The notes under the pieces are model-generated. The model ran no database searches, had not been told where the DNA came from, and was given only the letters and a program-made list of their open reading frames with translations. A program made the translations under genes and the position numbers. From Candidatus Sulfurimonas ponti (GTDB lineage Bacteria; Campylobacterota; Campylobacteria; Campylobacterales; Sulfurimonadaceae), in contig JACNLH010000161.1 of NCBI GenBank assembly GCA_014381585.1, positions 10,305-44,968 of the forward strand: a stretch of DNA of 34,664 nt, in the 5' to 3' direction. This document shows, piece by piece, positions 16,665-25,540 of this stretch. Position 1 is the first letter of the stretch. Each line of letters begins with the position of its first letter.

Positions 16665-16694
16665 ATTATACTGAAATAACCTATATTTTAGGTT
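16665..16694 (-). promoter_or_regulatory. Promoter and candidate operator of ilvI
   Basis: On the minus strand a TATAAT -10 box (16665-16670) lies about 40 bases before the ilvI ATG. Eight to 24 bases upstream of it is a perfect inverted repeat AACCTA-N5-TAGGTT (16678-16694), which would occupy the -20 to -40 region. That position suits a repressor or activator site. A leucine/valine-responsive regulator is conceivable but not shown. Confidence 0.45.
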
Positions 16695-16723
16695 AAAAAA
16701 GAGTGTAGTTAAAAGCTAAAATC

Positions 16724-18850
16724 TTAATCTAATATGGACTCAACAATCATAGAAGGTCTCCACATACTTAAAGATCCTTTCGTTAATAATTCTAAATTCA
16801 ATTTTGAACTTGGAAATTTTTTAATAAAAATTTCATATAAACTTAATATCTGGTCTTCCAATCCAAAGTTCAATATATAATTTTTAATCCCTTCTTCGAT
16901 TAAAAACTTATCTTTTTTAACAGCTACGGCTTGTTCTAATTGAACCATATAGCACCATCCAAAAACTGTGGCCAATGCCCTGTATTTTGAACGAATCATC
17001 ATATAAGAGGATAAAGCTCTTTCAATCCCTGCAGCATCACCTTCAACTGCATGAGCACTTGCCACTGCTAAATCTTTATTCCATTCCTCTTGTAATCGTT
17101 TTCCATCTTCAGTGTCTTGTAAATCTGCTGATATATCAAGCATATTATAGGCTGTGACAATATCTTCATCTTTGACAGCTTTAAAAAATTTCTGCTTGGA
17201 TTCTATATCTAGCATCATCTCTTTCACCTCTGCTGCAAAGTCAGGAAAATCTACAAGAATTCTAATCATTTTAATCGCAGAATGGGTGTCCCCCACATTG
17301 AGGAACTCTTGTGATTTGATATAAAGAGTGTCTCCATAATTCATGATTGTGGTGTATTCTGGAAACTCCATTAAAAACGGATGCAATTTAATAAGCTCAA
17401 AAGTGATTTTAAAATCCTTTTGACCAAGTGCAATTTTAAACCTCTTGTACACTTCAGCTTGCGCAAAAAGGTCTTGTATAAGTTTTGTTTTATCACTTAT
17501 ACCCCGGTATGGTGCTAAAATTTCACGTGCCGTATCCATCCCTTTTGGATCAAGTGCATGTTTTTGTGCCAATGCAAATGCTTTTTTCCATCTCTGCTCT
17601 AATGATTTATAAATCGGGGTTTCTTTGTACATCGGATGCTGATTTGCAAGCCCGTATGCCAATAGCAATTTACCTCCTTTTGCGACATCCACAAATTTAT
17701 CATAATCAGCATATTCAAGAATAATCTCTTGCATAATTTTATTTTTAGCCGGTACATTTTTAAAATGACCCAGTAAGGCTATGGCAGTTTTTTTATCGCC
17801 CTTTTGTAAGTGCAGTTTTGCTTTTGCCAATGTGTTTTGCCAAAGATTTGCAACACGAGAGTGAATCTCTGTATATTCAAGCAAAGGATTTACATCCACG
17901 TAAGCTTGAATATCTTCATATCTTTGTTCTCTTAAAAGTGTATTTATATGTTCTTCACCTTCGTAAATATTGTAAACCGATACGTTTCCATCATTACACG
18001 AGAGAATAAGTTCTTTACTTTTCTCATCAAAGACCAGGGAAGTGATGGAAGAACCCACTTTTATATACTTTTTAGATAACTGTTCATATGTTTTTAAATC
18101 ATATACTAAAACATAGCCCAATGCCGTTGCTAAAAAAAGAAATTGATTTTCCTCGGCAGTAATAACCTGAGTGACATCATCGTGAATTCCGTCAAGCCTG
18201 GTTATCACCTTTGCATTACGAAGATTCCAAATAATCCCTTGATTATTTTTATCTACACTGAAAAATCTGTTGTGACCTATAAATGTCATCTTCATAACAG
18301 GGTCTGAATGTGCCTTTAATTTATACTTTTGTGTCATCATAGTAAGATTAAAAAGAGAGATTTTTTTATCGTATGAGCAGGTTGCGACTAAGTTTCCATC
18401 GCAACTGAAGACAATGTCATTGACAGCGTCAATATGCATAGGAAGGGTGAAGACCAACTTACCGCTTTGTATATCCATTACAAAAGTTTTTCCATCATCA
18501 CCGCAAGAAAACATATACTTACTGTGCGGATCTATACCTACACATGATGCTTCACCGTGATGCCTGTCCACTTTAACAATCACTTTTTTCGTTTTGGTGT
18601 TGTAAAGCCTTGATTCTTTAGAATCAGTTTTCAAAATAGCAAAATATTTTCCATCACTAGAAAATTCTATAACTTTATTTTTATATCGTAAATGATGAAT
18701 ATTTGCTTTAAATCCATCAAGAAGTTCTAATGTTTGAAGGTCTAAGTATCGAACAGTGCTTTTAGCATCAACTATTAAAAGACGTCCATCATCAAGAATT
18801 TGAGTGTGAACAATAGCATCTTTAAAGTTTTTACTTCTTAGAACTTCCAT
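16724..18850 (-). CDS. WD40-repeat protein with long helical C-terminal half
   Basis: A 708-residue cytoplasmic protein without signal peptide. Residues about 1-310 form WD40-like repeats, for example KYMFSCGDDGKTFVMDIQSGKLVFTL, GNLVATCSYDKKISLFNL and KELILSCNDGNVSVYNIYEGE, spaced about 40 residues apart and sufficient for one beta-propeller. From about 315 to the end the sequence is helical and repetitive in character (HLQKGDKKTAIALLGHFKNVPAKNK, VGDTHSAIKMIRILVDFPDF), like a TPR/HEAT-type solenoid. It looks like a protein-protein scaffold; no enzyme motif is visible. It lies four bases after ilvA and about 100 bases before ilvI, inside branched-chain amino acid genes. The function is unknown. 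Confidence 0.85.
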   Translation of the reverse strand: MEVLRSKNFKDAIVHTQILDDGRLLIVDAKSTVRYLDLQTLELLDGFKANIHHLRYKNKVIEFSSDGKYFAILKTDSKESRLYNTKTKKVIVKVDRHHGEASCVGIDPHSKYMFSCGDDGKTFVMDIQSGKLVFTLPMHIDAVNDIVFSCDGNLVATCSYDKKISLFNLTMMTQKYKLKAHSDPVMKMTFIGHNRFFSVDKNNQGIIWNLRNAKVITRLDGIHDDVTQVITAEENQFLFLATALGYVLVYDLKTYEQLSKKYIKVGSSITSLVFDEKSKELILSCNDGNVSVYNIYEGEEHINTLLREQRYEDIQAYVDVNPLLEYTEIHSRVANLWQNTLAKAKLHLQKGDKKTAIALLGHFKNVPAKNKIMQEIILEYADYDKFVDVAKGGKLLLAYGLANQHPMYKETPIYKSLEQRWKKAFALAQKHALDPKGMDTAREILAPYRGISDKTKLIQDLFAQAEVYKRFKIALGQKDFKITFELIKLHPFLMEFPEYTTIMNYGDTLYIKSQEFLNVGDTHSAIKMIRILVDFPDFAAEVKEMMLDIESKQKFFKAVKDEDIVTAYNMLDISADLQDTEDGKRLQEEWNKDLAVASAHAVEGDAAGIERALSSYMMIRSKYRALATVFGWCYMVQLEQAVAVKKDKFLIEEGIKNYILNFGLEDQILSLYEIFIKKFPSSKLNLELLTKGSLSMWRPSMIVESILD

Positions 18851-18854
18851 ATTT

Positions 18855-20057
18855 CTAACCTCTTAGATAACCTTCATCTTTTAAAACTTTTCTAATCTTA
18901 TTCTGGTGTTCTTCACCTTTTGTTTCCATATGAACTGTGACATTTGCATCTCCATATTCTAAAGAAACAGAGGTTCTGTCATATGCGATATGCACTATAT
19001 TTGCATTAAGTTCTTCTAAAATTTCTGTAAACCTTTTAAGCGAACCTGGTTTATCCACCAATGTGACCGTTATCATCATTTTTCTGCCAGACTTTAAAAG
19101 ACCTTTTTCGATGATGACTGAAAGCAGTGTGACATCCATGTTCCCACCACTTAAAACCACTGCCACTTTTTTGCCCTTTAATGATTCTAGCTTCTTATGC
19201 ATAAGAGCAGCCACACCGACAGCACCCGCACCCTCAACCACAAGCTTTTGACGTTCAAGTAAAAATAAGATTGCACTTGCTATCTCCTCATCGTCCACAC
19301 TGATAAATTCATCAACATTCTCCAGCATATGTGCCAGTGTGATTTTAGAAGCATCTCTTACAGCGATACCGTCTGCGATAGTCCTAACGCTTTTAGAATC
19401 TATGGCAACTTTTTTCTCAAAGGAGTTTTTAAGAGCAGGAGCTCCGCTGGCACCCACCCCTATCACTTTAATTTTAGGATTAATCGCTTTAAAAGCAAGT
19501 GCCATCCCCGAGATAAGTCCACCGCCGCCAACAGGTATAACCACAGCATCAAGCTCTTTACAACTCTCTAATATCTCAAGTGCCACAGTGCCCTGGCCTG
19601 CAATAACTTCTTCATCTTCAAAAGGGTGAACAAAAGTCAAGGAGTTCTTTTGGCCGTACTCTTTTGCATAGGCATATGCTTCATCATAGTTCACACCGGC
19701 AAGTATCACCTCTGCACCGTAACTCTTCACACCGTTTATTTTTGTAAGCGGTGTGGATTCTGGCATAATAATCACAGCTTTAATTCCAAATTTCGATGCA
19801 GAAAGAGCCACACCTTGAGCATGGTTTCCCGCACTCGCCGCGACTACACCGCATTCTCTTTGAGCTTGAGTGAGTGTTGCTATTTTATTATATGCACCAC
19901 GGATTTTAAAAGCACCTGTGACTTGAAGATTCTCTTTTTTTAGATACACATCAGCTTCAGCCATCTCACTAAGATGCGGTGCATATGAAAATGGAGTGTT
20001 CACTACAACGTCTTTAATGCGTTCTTGTGCCTTATATATTTTTTCTATGTTTAGCAA
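18855..20057 (-). CDS. ilvA: Threonine ammonia-lyase with C-terminal ACT domain
   Basis: A 400-residue PLP enzyme of fold type II. The PLP lysine is in TGAFKIRGAYNKIATL, SAGNHAQGVALSA binds the cofactor phosphate region, and PVGGGGLISGMALAFK is the Gly-rich loop. A single C-terminal ACT domain follows (MMITVTLVDKPGSLKRFTEILEELNANIVHIAYDR). It deaminates threonine to 2-oxobutyrate for isoleucine synthesis. The length of about 400 matches the short single-ACT form rather than the 514-residue E. coli IlvA. It starts eight bases after the CoA-binding gene and ends four bases before the WD40 gene. Confidence 0.94.
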   Translation of the reverse strand: MLNIEKIYKAQERIKDVVVNTPFSYAPHLSEMAEADVYLKKENLQVTGAFKIRGAYNKIATLTQAQRECGVVAASAGNHAQGVALSASKFGIKAVIIMPESTPLTKINGVKSYGAEVILAGVNYDEAYAYAKEYGQKNSLTFVHPFEDEEVIAGQGTVALEILESCKELDAVVIPVGGGGLISGMALAFKAINPKIKVIGVGASGAPALKNSFEKKVAIDSKSVRTIADGIAVRDASKITLAHMLENVDEFISVDDEEIASAILFLLERQKLVVEGAGAVGVAALMHKKLESLKGKKVAVVLSGGNMDVTLLSVIIEKGLLKSGRKMMITVTLVDKPGSLKRFTEILEELNANIVHIAYDRTSVSLEYGDANVTVHMETKGEEHQNKIRKVLKDEGYLRG

Positions 20058-20065
20058 TAAAGTTC

Positions 20066-20491
20066 CTATCTATTTTGTAGTTCAATTTTAGGACAATGGT
20101 TTTGAACAACCTTCATACCGGCATCTTTTGCTTTTTGTGCCGCTTCATTGTTCACAAGTCCAAGCTGACCCCAAAAAACTTTAACATCCCCGCGGGCTAT
20201 TGCAGCGTCAGCTATGGCATTGAATGCTGCAGGTTTTCTAAAGATATCCACCATATCAATTTCAAAGGGTATCTCCGCTAAAGAACGATACACTTTTTCA
20301 CCGAGAATCGTATCTTCTTTTGGATACACAGGCACTATTTTATAACCTCTTTGCTGCATAAATTTTGCAACCATATTACTTGCTTTGGATTCATCAGGAG
20401 ATAAACCCAACATTGCGATCACTTTCACACTGTCTAAAATCTCTAAAATCTCTTCATTGCTTGAGTTTACACGGGCGAATTCGCATTCCAT
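20066..20491 (-). CDS. CoA-binding (YccU-like) Rossmann protein
   Basis: A 141-residue single-domain protein. VIAMLGLSPDESKASNMVAKFMQQRGYKIVPVYPKED and the later SLAEIPFEIDMVDIFRKPA and VFWGQLGLVNNEAAQKAKDAGMKVVQNHCPKIE match the CoA_binding_2 family. Members bind CoA or nucleotides through a Rossmann fold; their cellular role is mostly unknown. It leads the ilvA-WD40 transcription unit, with AAGGAA before the ATG and a TATAAT -10 at 20521-20526 (minus strand). Confidence 0.88.
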   Translation of the reverse strand: MECEFARVNSSNEEILEILDSVKVIAMLGLSPDESKASNMVAKFMQQRGYKIVPVYPKEDTILGEKVYRSLAEIPFEIDMVDIFRKPAAFNAIADAAIARGDVKVFWGQLGLVNNEAAQKAKDAGMKVVQNHCPKIELQNR

Positions 20492-20520
20492 ATCAATTCC
20501 TTGATTATTAATTTAAAAGG

Positions 20521-20526
20521 ATTATA
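20521..20526 (-). promoter_or_regulatory. Putative -10 box for the CoA-binding/ilvA operon
   Basis: On the minus strand GATATAATCC contains TATAAT, about 30 bases before the ATG at 20491. It lies in the 84-base gap after the CheY-like gene. Confidence 0.5.
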
Positions 20527-20575
20527 TCAAAAAAGAATAAAATTTATTTGAGGTGCCTGAATGTCGAAAGTGAAA

Positions 20576-20974
20576 CTATTTTAACAATTCTTCAAGAGCC
20601 CTGCGTTTATTGATCTCTGGAATCAAGAAGTGATTAAAACGTTCACTGTCTATAGGCTTTTTTAAAAATCGGTGAACACCGATTTTTTTCAATTTCCTAT
20701 AACTCTCACGAGTCTCATCTCCACTTATCGCAAAAAATGAGTTTTGTAAATCTTGACGGGCTTTAAAAAGGGAAAAAGCAAATTCATAACCATCCATCTT
20801 CGGCATATTTATATCACTAAACACTATATCAGCACCGTTGTTTTGTATATACTCAAGTGCATCAAAACCATTTTCAAAAGAGACTATTTCTTCATCGCTC
20901 ACACCCAAGTCTTCCAAAAAAGATTCTATAATCATGCGAACAGTGAAAGAGTCATCGAGGATAATTATTTTCAT
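20576..20974 (-). CDS. CheY-like single-domain response regulator
   Basis: A 132-residue receiver domain with nothing attached. The acidic pocket is D7/D8, the phosphoacceptor is D54 in DIVFSDINMPKMDGYEF, the switch Ser is in FFAISGDE, and the conserved Lys is K106 in FLKKPIDS. It could act in chemotaxis or as a phosphorelay intermediate. It is probably not the main CheY, since no che genes adjoin it. It begins 35 bases after the TIGR02757 gene, so it may be read from the rpoN operon. Confidence 0.9.
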   Translation of the reverse strand: MKIIILDDSFTVRMIIESFLEDLGVSDEEIVSFENGFDALEYIQNNGADIVFSDINMPKMDGYEFAFSLFKARQDLQNSFFAISGDETRESYRKLKKIGVHRFLKKPIDSERFNHFLIPEINKRRALEELLK

Positions 20975-21009
20975 ATATCAATTCTAGTTAAATGTCTCTA
21001 AAGTCTTAC

Positions 21010-21753
21010 TTAAAGCAGTTTTTCCTGACCAAGTCTATAGAGGGCAAAGTCATATTTCATAGGATCCCCGGCATCGAAACTTTTTAAGACTTCAGTTATT
21101 TCTATCGCAGCTTGCAAGTCATAGGTTTTTCTATGTAAAAGTCCAAGTTTTTTGGATACATTAAAGGTATGTGTGTCCAGAGGAAGGATTAAGTCTTTTT
21201 TATATTTAGGATTCCATAAGCCCATATCAATATTATCTTTTCTTATCATCCAACGAAGAAACATCATCCAGCGTTTTAATGCGCCAACACCTTTTGTTTT
21301 TGTTGTAACTTGTGAAATAAGAAAAGTATATCCCTTGCTTTTATACTCATACCCTCGCTGCAAGGATAAAATCATTTCATTTATTCCATCAACAACATTT
21401 TCATTTTTTTGGTGACCTATATCAAATGTTTTTTCTAAAGTGCTGAACTTGTTAAGTCGTTTTAAAGCGATGAATAATGCCGCAATATCTTCTGATTTTT
21501 GAAAACGGTAGTAATGATTTTTTAAAGACTTACGTATCTCTTCATCACTCTTTTGTAAAAGTGAAAAATCTAAAGAATCTAAAAACTTCACTATCTGCGC
21601 AACGTTTCCATAAGAAAATAATGCACAAATCAGGGAGATACTGGCATCATTGTATCTTTTAGCCACTAAAATCGGGTCGAGTCTTTGCTCAGACACTTCA
21701 CCTGCAACATTTCTCTTTTTAACTTCTGCATCAAGTCTTTTTTGTATACCCAT
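21010..21753 (-). CDS. TIGR02757 family protein (DUF2400)
   Basis: A 247-residue protein matching the TIGR02757 family. It has AKRYNDASISLICALFSYGNV near the N-terminus, GALKRWMMFLRWMIRKDNIDMGLW in the middle, and LPLDTHTFNVSKKLGLLHRK plus SFDAGDPMKYDFALYRLG at the C-terminus. The all-helical pattern with PxDTH recalls helix-hairpin-helix DNA glycosylase folds, but no catalytic function is established to my knowledge. It follows rpoN by 10 bases and is likely co-transcribed with it. Confidence 0.85.
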   Translation of the reverse strand: MGIQKRLDAEVKKRNVAGEVSEQRLDPILVAKRYNDASISLICALFSYGNVAQIVKFLDSLDFSLLQKSDEEIRKSLKNHYYRFQKSEDIAALFIALKRLNKFSTLEKTFDIGHQKNENVVDGINEMILSLQRGYEYKSKGYTFLISQVTTKTKGVGALKRWMMFLRWMIRKDNIDMGLWNPKYKKDLILPLDTHTFNVSKKLGLLHRKTYDLQAAIEITEVLKSFDAGDPMKYDFALYRLGQEKLL

Positions 21754-21763
21754 AAGTGTTGCT

Positions 21764-23032
21764 TTATCTTAACTGATAAAGTTTTTTTCTCTCACTAGAA
21801 CCTGCAATATTGAGCTGTTTTCTATATTTTGTGATAGTCCGGCGAACCATTTTCACTTTAAAATTCTCTTGAATCAAATCTAAAAGTTTCATATCACTCA
21901 AAGGTTTCTCCCGACTCTCAGCCTTCACCACACCCACTAAAAACTCTTTAATCGCAGCATTGGAGACATCTTCATCTATAGCAGTGGTGAAAAACTCTTT
22001 CATAGTGAAGACACCTCTGTCACAAGCAATATATTTATTTGCAATTGCACGTGAAATTGTCGATGGATTATGCCCGAATTCATCTGCTAAAGTTTTAAGG
22101 GTGAGAGGCATAATGGCACCGCCGGTGAAGAACTCATACTGGTACTCAACTATCATAAGTCCGACTTTATAGAGCGTTGCTTTACGCATATCAAGTGCGT
22201 CCACAAGAGACTTTGCTTCTTTGATTTTTTGCGAAATAAATTCGTGTTCCACTGCGTAATCCGTATCTATTTTTATAGTTGGGTAATAGGCATCATTGAG
22301 CTTCACCTCAATGGAATCGTCTTCATTAAAAAATATCATCAAATCAGGCACAACCTGTGCAGAATCTTCTTGATATTCTATTGCAGGCGGGTTTTTAAAT
22401 GTGCCCAGCACTTTCATCACTTCAGGAAAATGCTTTTGTGAGGAGTAAGAATGAATCTCCTGCATATTTTTAATCACTTCACAAGCAAGGGTGTATCCGC
22501 TATCGCTAATCTCAGCCGAATCAAGTTGAAATATAAAGGACTCTGCTAAGTTGCAAGCTCCTATCCCGACAGGTTCAATGTGAGCAAACCTCAAACGTAT
22601 TTTTTCAAAATCATCTAAGCTTATACTGTGTTTTATGCAAAAATCTTCAGAATCTCCTTCATAATACCCACCCTCATCAAGATTTGAGACTACAAACATT
22701 GCAATCTCTTGAGACATCGGAGTTGGAAAAAGCGGAGCTTCAAGTTGTTCATCAATCACTTCATGTAAAGTGCGTTGCTGGATTGTTAAAGCTTCTATCT
22801 GTTCTGTGCGAGAGTTGCTGACACTGCCGGAGATTATCTTTTTTGGAATTTTCTTTTCAAAATTCTCTTCATAGCCGGACTCCACTTCCACAACAGGGTT
22901 AGCCTCAACAAACGGTGCCATGGCCTCGCCTAATTCAGATAAACTTGAATGTAATATCGGAAGCCAATTTCTAAGTGTGTTTGAGAGTTTATGCTTACTC
23001 TCAACACTCTGGGTTTGTCTAAGTCCTGCCAT
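21764..23032 (-). CDS. rpoN: RNA polymerase sigma-54 factor
   Basis: A 422-residue RpoN. Region I (about 1-50) is Gln/Leu-rich and activator-responsive; it is followed by an acidic linker, the core-binding domain (EQLEAPLFPTPMSQEIAMFVVSNLDEGGYYEG) and the -12 helix-turn-helix (LKTLADEFGHNPSTISRAIANKYI). The RpoN box VRRTITKYRK lies at about 396-405 and reads the -24 element. It directs transcription from GG-N10-GC promoters, in Campylobacterota mainly for mid-class flagellar genes. One such promoter is visible in this window at 25541. It sits downstream of lptB, as in many proteobacteria. Confidence 0.95.
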   Translation of the reverse strand: MAGLRQTQSVESKHKLSNTLRNWLPILHSSLSELGEAMAPFVEANPVVEVESGYEENFEKKIPKKIISGSVSNSRTEQIEALTIQQRTLHEVIDEQLEAPLFPTPMSQEIAMFVVSNLDEGGYYEGDSEDFCIKHSISLDDFEKIRLRFAHIEPVGIGACNLAESFIFQLDSAEISDSGYTLACEVIKNMQEIHSYSSQKHFPEVMKVLGTFKNPPAIEYQEDSAQVVPDLMIFFNEDDSIEVKLNDAYYPTIKIDTDYAVEHEFISQKIKEAKSLVDALDMRKATLYKVGLMIVEYQYEFFTGGAIMPLTLKTLADEFGHNPSTISRAIANKYIACDRGVFTMKEFFTTAIDEDVSNAAIKEFLVGVVKAESREKPLSDMKLLDLIQENFKVKMVRRTITKYRKQLNIAGSSERKKLYQLR

Positions 23033-23043
23033 ACACTATCAGC

Positions 23044-23766
23044 CTAAAGCTTGAAATCCTCGCCTAAATAGTGTGTGCGGACATCCGTGTTTTCACCGAT
23101 CTCCTTACTTGTTCCACTTGCAAGCAAAGCACCCGATTTAATAACATAAGCTCTATCACATACAGCTAAAGTCTCACGAACATTATGGTCTGTGATAAGC
23201 ACACCTATATCGTACGAAACAAGTTGGTGAATAACCTTTTGAATATCTAAAACAGCGATTGGATCCACCCCTGCAAAAGGTTCATCAAGGAGTAAAAATT
23301 TAGGTTCATTCACAAGTGCGCGGGCAATCTCCACACGACGTCGCTCGCCGCCGCTTAAACTGATACCCTTACGGTAACGGATCGGTTCAATGTTAAACAT
23401 ATCAAGAAGTTCTAAAATTCTATCTTCTTGTGCTTTTGGATCTTTTATACTCACTTGTGCCGCAACCATAAGGTTGTCTTCCACACTTAAATCTTTAAAT
23501 ATAGAAGCTTCTTGAGGAAGATATCCTATCCCCTTTAATGCACGTTCATGCAGCGGCATATTAGAAATATTTTCTCCATCAAAGAACACTTCACCGTCAC
23601 TTGCTTCTATAAGCCCGCATATCATATAAAAAGTGGTGGTCTTTCCCGCTCCATTGGGTCCCAATAAACCGACAACTTCACCGCTGTTGACTTCAAGACT
23701 CATACCTCTTACAATCTGTAAATCTTTAATTCTTTTTTTCAAACCTATCGCTTCTAACTTATGCAT
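23044..23766 (-). CDS. lptB: LPS export ABC transporter ATP-binding protein
   Basis: A 240-residue ABC ATPase when started at ATG 23766, which overlaps the tsaE stop by eight bases; the frame extends 14 codons further but inside tsaE. Walker A is GPNGAGKTT (residues 36-44), the Q-loop is [10 protein letters not shown], the signature is [15 protein letters not shown], and Walker B is [13 protein letters not shown]. The pattern is closest to LptB, which powers lipopolysaccharide extraction by LptFG. The lptB-rpoN adjacency supports the assignment. Confidence 0.93.
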   Translation of the reverse strand: MHKLEAIGLKKRIKDLQIVRGMSLEVNSGEVVGLLGPNGAGKTTTFYMICGLIEASDGEVFFDGENISNMPLHERALKGIGYLPQEASIFKDLSVEDNLMVAAQVSIKDPKAQEDRILELLDMFNIEPIRYRKGISLSGGERRRVEIARALVNEPKFLLLDEPFAGVDPIAVLDIQKVIHQLVSYDIGVLITDHNVRETLAVCDRAYVIKSGALLASGTSKEIGENTDVRTHYLGEDFKL

Positions 23767-24172
23767 ACTCCACCCTGTATTCTCGTAAATTTTTTGATAT
23801 CTTTTCAATATCTATCGTAATGTTTTTTATGTCCGCTTCATCTAAAATATTCTTCAAAGCATCATCACCCCACTCTACAAAATGCAGACCTTCTTTATCT
23901 AACTCTTCTAACATACCAAGTGAAATAAAATGTTCAAGTCCATGATTATAAATATCATAATGATAAATATTCCCGCCATAGCATTGTTGCAGAGAAAATG
24001 TCGGTGAAGTCACTTCATCTTCAACTCCAAGAGTCTTCACCATCTCTTTAACAAAGGTGGTTTTCCCAGCTGCCAAATCACCTCTTAGAATCACCACACC
24101 GGATGAAAAATGACTCAAAACATCTTTTATTAAAATATCTAAACTATCAAGCCCTAGTTTGTATGACTGCAT
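23759..24172 (-). CDS. tsaE: tRNA threonylcarbamoyladenosine biosynthesis protein TsaE
   Basis: A 137-residue ATPase. The P-loop is GDLAAGKTT (residues 31-39), followed by [22 protein letters not shown] and LHFVEWGDD, all standard TsaE features. It works with TsaB and TsaD in making t6A37 in ANN-decoding tRNAs. The start codon lies 19 bases inside the end of trpD, and the end overlaps the lptB start, so three genes are linked by overlaps. Confidence 0.93.
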   Translation of the reverse strand: MQSYKLGLDSLDILIKDVLSHFSSGVVILRGDLAAGKTTFVKEMVKTLGVEDEVTSPTFSLQQCYGGNIYHYDIYNHGLEHFISLGMLEELDKEGLHFVEWGDDALKNILDEADIKNITIDIEKISKNLREYRVEYA

Positions 24173-25155
24173 AATTTATTTGACACCTCTATGATTTGTT
24201 TAAGTTTTTTCTTTCCACGAAGGTTTCGCAAGGCTTCTCTTGCCATCTCCAAACCATCTTGAATATCTCGCGCACATCCATCAACCATAAGGGCACACGC
24301 TGTATTTATAAGCACTATATCTCTTTGTGCATCAGTGGCAATTGAATCAAATATATTATATAAAATAGCGGCATTTTCTTTAGCATCACCACCTATTATG
24401 GCTTTGAGAGGAACTTTCTTTATTCCGTATTCCTCCGGGTCAATGACAAATTCACGCATTTTCCCATTACGAAGCTCGCAAGCATAGCTGACATCAGAAA
24501 TACTGATCTCATCCATACCTTCTGCTGAACTCACAACAATCGCCGATGAGGCTCCGTTTATTTTAAGTGCTTCAGCCATTTTTGGAACAAAAGCTTTATC
24601 AAAAACACCAAGTAAAGATTTTTTCACACCTGCCGGGTTTGTAAGCGGTCCTAAGATGTTGAATATTGTCTTATCCGGAATACTTTTTCTCACAGGCATA
24701 ATAAACTTCATAGCAGGATGATGATTTTGCGCAAACATAAAGGTGAATCCCGTTTCTTCTAAGAGTCTGGCTGTGTTTTTGATGTTTAAATCAAGTCTCA
24801 CTCCCAGCGCTTCAAACATATCCGCGCTTCCTGACTTTGACGTGATGGAACGGCTGCCATGTTTTGCAACCGTGCTCCCGCATGCTGCACAAAGTAAGGC
24901 CACAGTTGAAGATATATTGAAACTTCCTATCTTATCGCCACCTGTTCCCACAACATCAAGAGCGCGAAGAGAAAGCTCTTTGGAAATTGGTAAAGCAATG
25001 GCAAAATCTCGCATAACTTCTGCAGCAGCGGCTATCGATTCCACTGAAGTGTATTTATCAAGTGTCATGCTTAAGAGAAACTCGCGCATCTCATTTTCAC
25101 TCATATCATTGTTAAAAAGTGAGGTGAAGGCTGCTTTGGCTTCATCATAGTTCAT
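24154..25155 (-). CDS. trpD: Anthranilate phosphoribosyltransferase
   Basis: A 333-residue protein of normal TrpD length. The PRPP loop is DVVGTGGDKIGSFNISS, followed by KHGSRSITSKSGSADMFEALGVRL and the PVRKSIPDKTIFNILGPLTNPAG segment. It couples anthranilate with PRPP in tryptophan synthesis. It is a stand-alone TrpD, not fused to TrpG. It sits apart from any other trp gene, between an S4-domain protein and tsaE, overlapping the first by four bases and the second by 19. Confidence 0.94.
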   Translation of the reverse strand: MNYDEAKAAFTSLFNNDMSENEMREFLLSMTLDKYTSVESIAAAAEVMRDFAIALPISKELSLRALDVVGTGGDKIGSFNISSTVALLCAACGSTVAKHGSRSITSKSGSADMFEALGVRLDLNIKNTARLLEETGFTFMFAQNHHPAMKFIMPVRKSIPDKTIFNILGPLTNPAGVKKSLLGVFDKAFVPKMAEALKINGASSAIVVSSAEGMDEISISDVSYACELRNGKMREFVIDPEEYGIKKVPLKAIIGGDAKENAAILYNIFDSIATDAQRDIVLINTACALMVDGCARDIQDGLEMAREALRNLRGKKKLKQIIEVSNKLCSHTN

Positions 25156-25400
25156 GATATCTCCTTAATATATTGATCTTGAAGACTTTTAGGTGTTGAT
25201 TTTGTAGTTGGGATTTGTAAGACTTCATACTTTTTAGAACTCTCCAAATAATTTATAGTGATAACATCACCAACTGCAACATTTTTACTTGCCTTTGCAG
25301 CTACATCGTTAATCAGCACAACTTTATTGCTTATCATATCTTGTGCCACTGAGCGTCTTTTTGTTATATTCACTGAATTTAAAAATTTATCTATTCTCAT
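25152..25400 (-). CDS. S4-domain RNA-binding protein (HslR/RqcP-like)
   Basis: An 82-residue protein that is almost entirely an S4 domain: MRIDKFLNSVNITKRRSVAQDMISNKVVLINDVAAKASKNVAVGD. It resembles HslR/RqcP-type proteins, which bind 50S subunits or peptidyl-tRNA on stalled ribosomes. The exact role here is inferred. It leads the S4-trpD-tsaE-lptB-rpoN cluster. A copy of a dispersed repeat (25429-25466) lies about 30 bases before its start in the same orientation. Confidence 0.85.
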   Translation of the reverse strand: MRIDKFLNSVNITKRRSVAQDMISNKVVLINDVAAKASKNVAVGDVITINYLESSKKYEVLQIPTTKSTPKSLQDQYIKEIS

Positions 25401-25428
25401 TCTTTGACTTTTAAAGGTTAATATAACA

Positions 25429-25466
25429 CAACCCCCTAAAGCTACAAAAAAATAATTTTTTGAGAT
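25429..25466 (-). repeat. Dispersed repeat element, copy 1 (38 bp)
   Basis: Read on the minus strand it begins ATCTCAAAAAATT, has a 7-bp A/T hairpin, and ends GTAGCTTTAGGGGGTTG. It matches 29235-29273 (plus strand) at 37 of 39 aligned positions, with one mismatch and one gap in the loop. It lies upstream of the S4-protein gene in the gene's own direction. The G5 run stands out in an AT-rich gap. Confidence 0.75.
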
Positions 25467-25540
25467 TTTTGAGATTAATTACATGCTTCCTATGAATTTT
25501 TCTTTATTGTAAGATATTGGAACTGAAATTAATGTAAGAG

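Noticed and set aside
20753-21001. 82-residue plus-strand frame opposite the CheY-like gene
   Set aside because: It is antisense to a clear receiver domain, with no ribosome-binding site or recognisable protein features.
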